This document shows positions 5,458-6,117 of a stretch of 6,117 bases of DNA, in pieces. The stretch covers positions 1-6,117 of the forward strand of contig QNBI01000137.1 of NCBI GenBank assembly GCA_003641675.1, written 5' to 3'. The stretch is from Spirochaetota bacterium (GTDB lineage Bacteria; Spirochaetota; Spirochaetia; SZUA-6). Position 1 is the stretch's first letter, and the number at the start of each line of letters is the position of its first letter. The notes under the pieces were generated by a model. The model did no database searches, was not told the origin of the DNA, and saw nothing but the letters and a program-made list of their open reading frames with translations. A program made the translations under genes and the position numbers.

Positions 5458-6057
5458 GTTGAATCTATAAAATCAAGTTTAAAAAATCGAAAGGTATCCC
5501 GCATTTTTTATAGAGAAAAATACCGTGCAGCTGTAATACTGCCAATTCTGGAAATTGACAGAGGCATTCATATTCTGTTCGAGGTCCGTTCTGACTCCCT
5601 TTCAAGGCACCCCGGTCAAATAAGCTTTCCGGGCGGGGGCATAGAGCAGGGAGAAAATGCATTTGCAAGCGCTTTACGTGAGCTGGAGGAGGAATGCGGT
5701 ATTCTGCCTGCTCATACAGCATTAATAGGAGAACTGGATACTGTAGAGAATATAACCGGAGCGGTTGTGACTCCCTTTGTATGTTATATAGACAAGACTG
5801 CTCAGATAAAGCTTCAGTACGATGAAGTAAAAGAGGTGTTTACGATTCCGCTTAAAAAACTTTTAGCAGAAGGTTTAAGGGAATCAAAAATAAAGGAGGT
5901 CTTTTCCCTGGCGGATGATTTCCCTTCGGAATTTCTTTACGGAAAAGAGTGGAAACGTGAGTATATATATCCTGTTTACTATTACAGGTACGGCAGGCAT
6001 TTTATCTGGGGACTTACAGCCAGAATATTAAAACACTTTCTGGAAATCATAGTTTAG
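5434..6057 (+). CDS. Nudix hydrolase, CoA pyrophosphatase (NudL/YeaB) type
   Basis: Cytoplasmic Mg- or Mn-dependent hydrolase, probably cleaving the pyrophosphate bond of coenzyme A or its derivatives to phosphopantetheine and 3',5'-ADP. A perfect Nudix box GX5EX7REUXEEXGU spans residues 68-90, with E83, E86 and E87 as metal ligands. Immediately before it, RSDSLSRHPGQISFPGG (52-68) matches the UPF0035 signature that marks the CoA-pyrophosphatase branch (E. coli NudL/YeaB, eukaryotic NUDT7/8) and separates it from MutT or ADP-ribose enzymes. At 207 aa the length is normal, and no membrane segment or signal peptide is seen. Met1 is the first ATG in frame; Met5 (5446) is equally plausible because a tandem repeat duplicates the start and neither has a Shine-Dalgarno sequence. 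It is divergent from galE and appears to be transcribed alone; the next gene is not visible. Confidence 0.9.
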   Translation: MECSMEYSVESIKSSLKNRKVSRIFYREKYRAAVILPILEIDRGIHILFEVRSDSLSRHPGQISFPGGGIEQGENAFASALRELEEECGILPAHTALIGELDTVENITGAVVTPFVCYIDKTAQIKLQYDEVKEVFTIPLKKLLAEGLRESKIKEVFSLADDFPSEFLYGKEWKREYIYPVYYYRYGRHFIWGLTARILKHFLEIIV

Positions 6058-6117
6058 TTGCATTTTTATTGTGAAAGATGAGAGGCTAACTGCCGAATAT
6101 TTTAAATAGTAGAAATA
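6058..6117. other. Trailing intergenic sequence
   Basis: The 60 bases after the Nudix stop contain no hairpin with a T-run that would serve as a terminator, and no start of a gene that stays open to the edge. The stretch is probably spacer before a gene beyond the window. Confidence 0.5.

Noticed and set aside
5319..5504. Minus-strand 61-codon open frame whose stop overlaps the galE start
   Set aside because: It overlaps the Nudix gene start on the other strand, has low-complexity unremarkable composition, no Shine-Dalgarno site and no recognisable motif. The tempting ATGA overlap with galE is not enough to call a leader peptide.
5465..5722. Minus-strand 85-codon open frame inside the Nudix gene
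   Set aside because: It lies opposite the conserved Nudix box and has no motif of its own, so it is a shadow of a real gene.
6071..6109. Short GTG-initiated frame after the Nudix gene
   Set aside because: It encodes only 12 residues before a stop and has no ribosome-binding site.

Overview
The window is AT-rich chromosomal DNA with ordinary, densely packed housekeeping genes. It holds six complete protein-coding genes and one gene cut by the left edge. I see no rRNA, tRNA, CRISPR array, insertion sequence or phage gene. Two features point to a spirochaete or a relative: the unusually long PRPP synthetase (405 aa, resembling the roughly 400-aa form I recall from Borrelia) and the fused AroD-AroE protein (also known from plants, Chlamydiae and some spirochaetes). 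This placement is inference from gene content, not proof.

Layout. Positions 1-183 (minus strand) hold the N-terminus of a DUF554/YqgA-like membrane protein. After a 105-bp divergent gap, the plus strand carries a bifunctional 3-dehydroquinate dehydratase/shikimate dehydrogenase (289-1776). A class V PLP-dependent aminotransferase follows 34 bp later (1811-2902), probably in the same operon. These genes run tail to tail into a minus-strand cluster. Read in its own direction, that cluster is a GalE-type nucleotide-sugar epimerase (5322-4393), a 71-aa double zinc-ribbon protein (4345-4130) and PRPP synthetase (4130-2913). The last two overlap by one base. A second divergent gap of 111 bp separates galE from a plus-strand CoA-pyrophosphatase-type Nudix hydrolase (5434-6057). 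The final 60 bp hold no gene I can support.

How the genes work together. AroDE catalyses two consecutive steps of chorismate synthesis, and the neighbouring aminotransferase could act in amino-acid or glyoxylate metabolism. PRPP synthetase feeds nucleotide, histidine and tryptophan synthesis. GalE supplies UDP-sugars for the cell surface. The Nudix enzyme probably trims CoA or related nucleotides.

No obvious new defence or mobile system is present. The most interesting items are the small protein made of two copies of a 26-residue Cys motif, coupled to PRPP synthetase; altered substrate-loop residues in the AroD half of AroDE; and the lack of Shine-Dalgarno sequences in front of all four transcript-leading genes, while an internal cistron such as the zinc-ribbon gene has a strong one.
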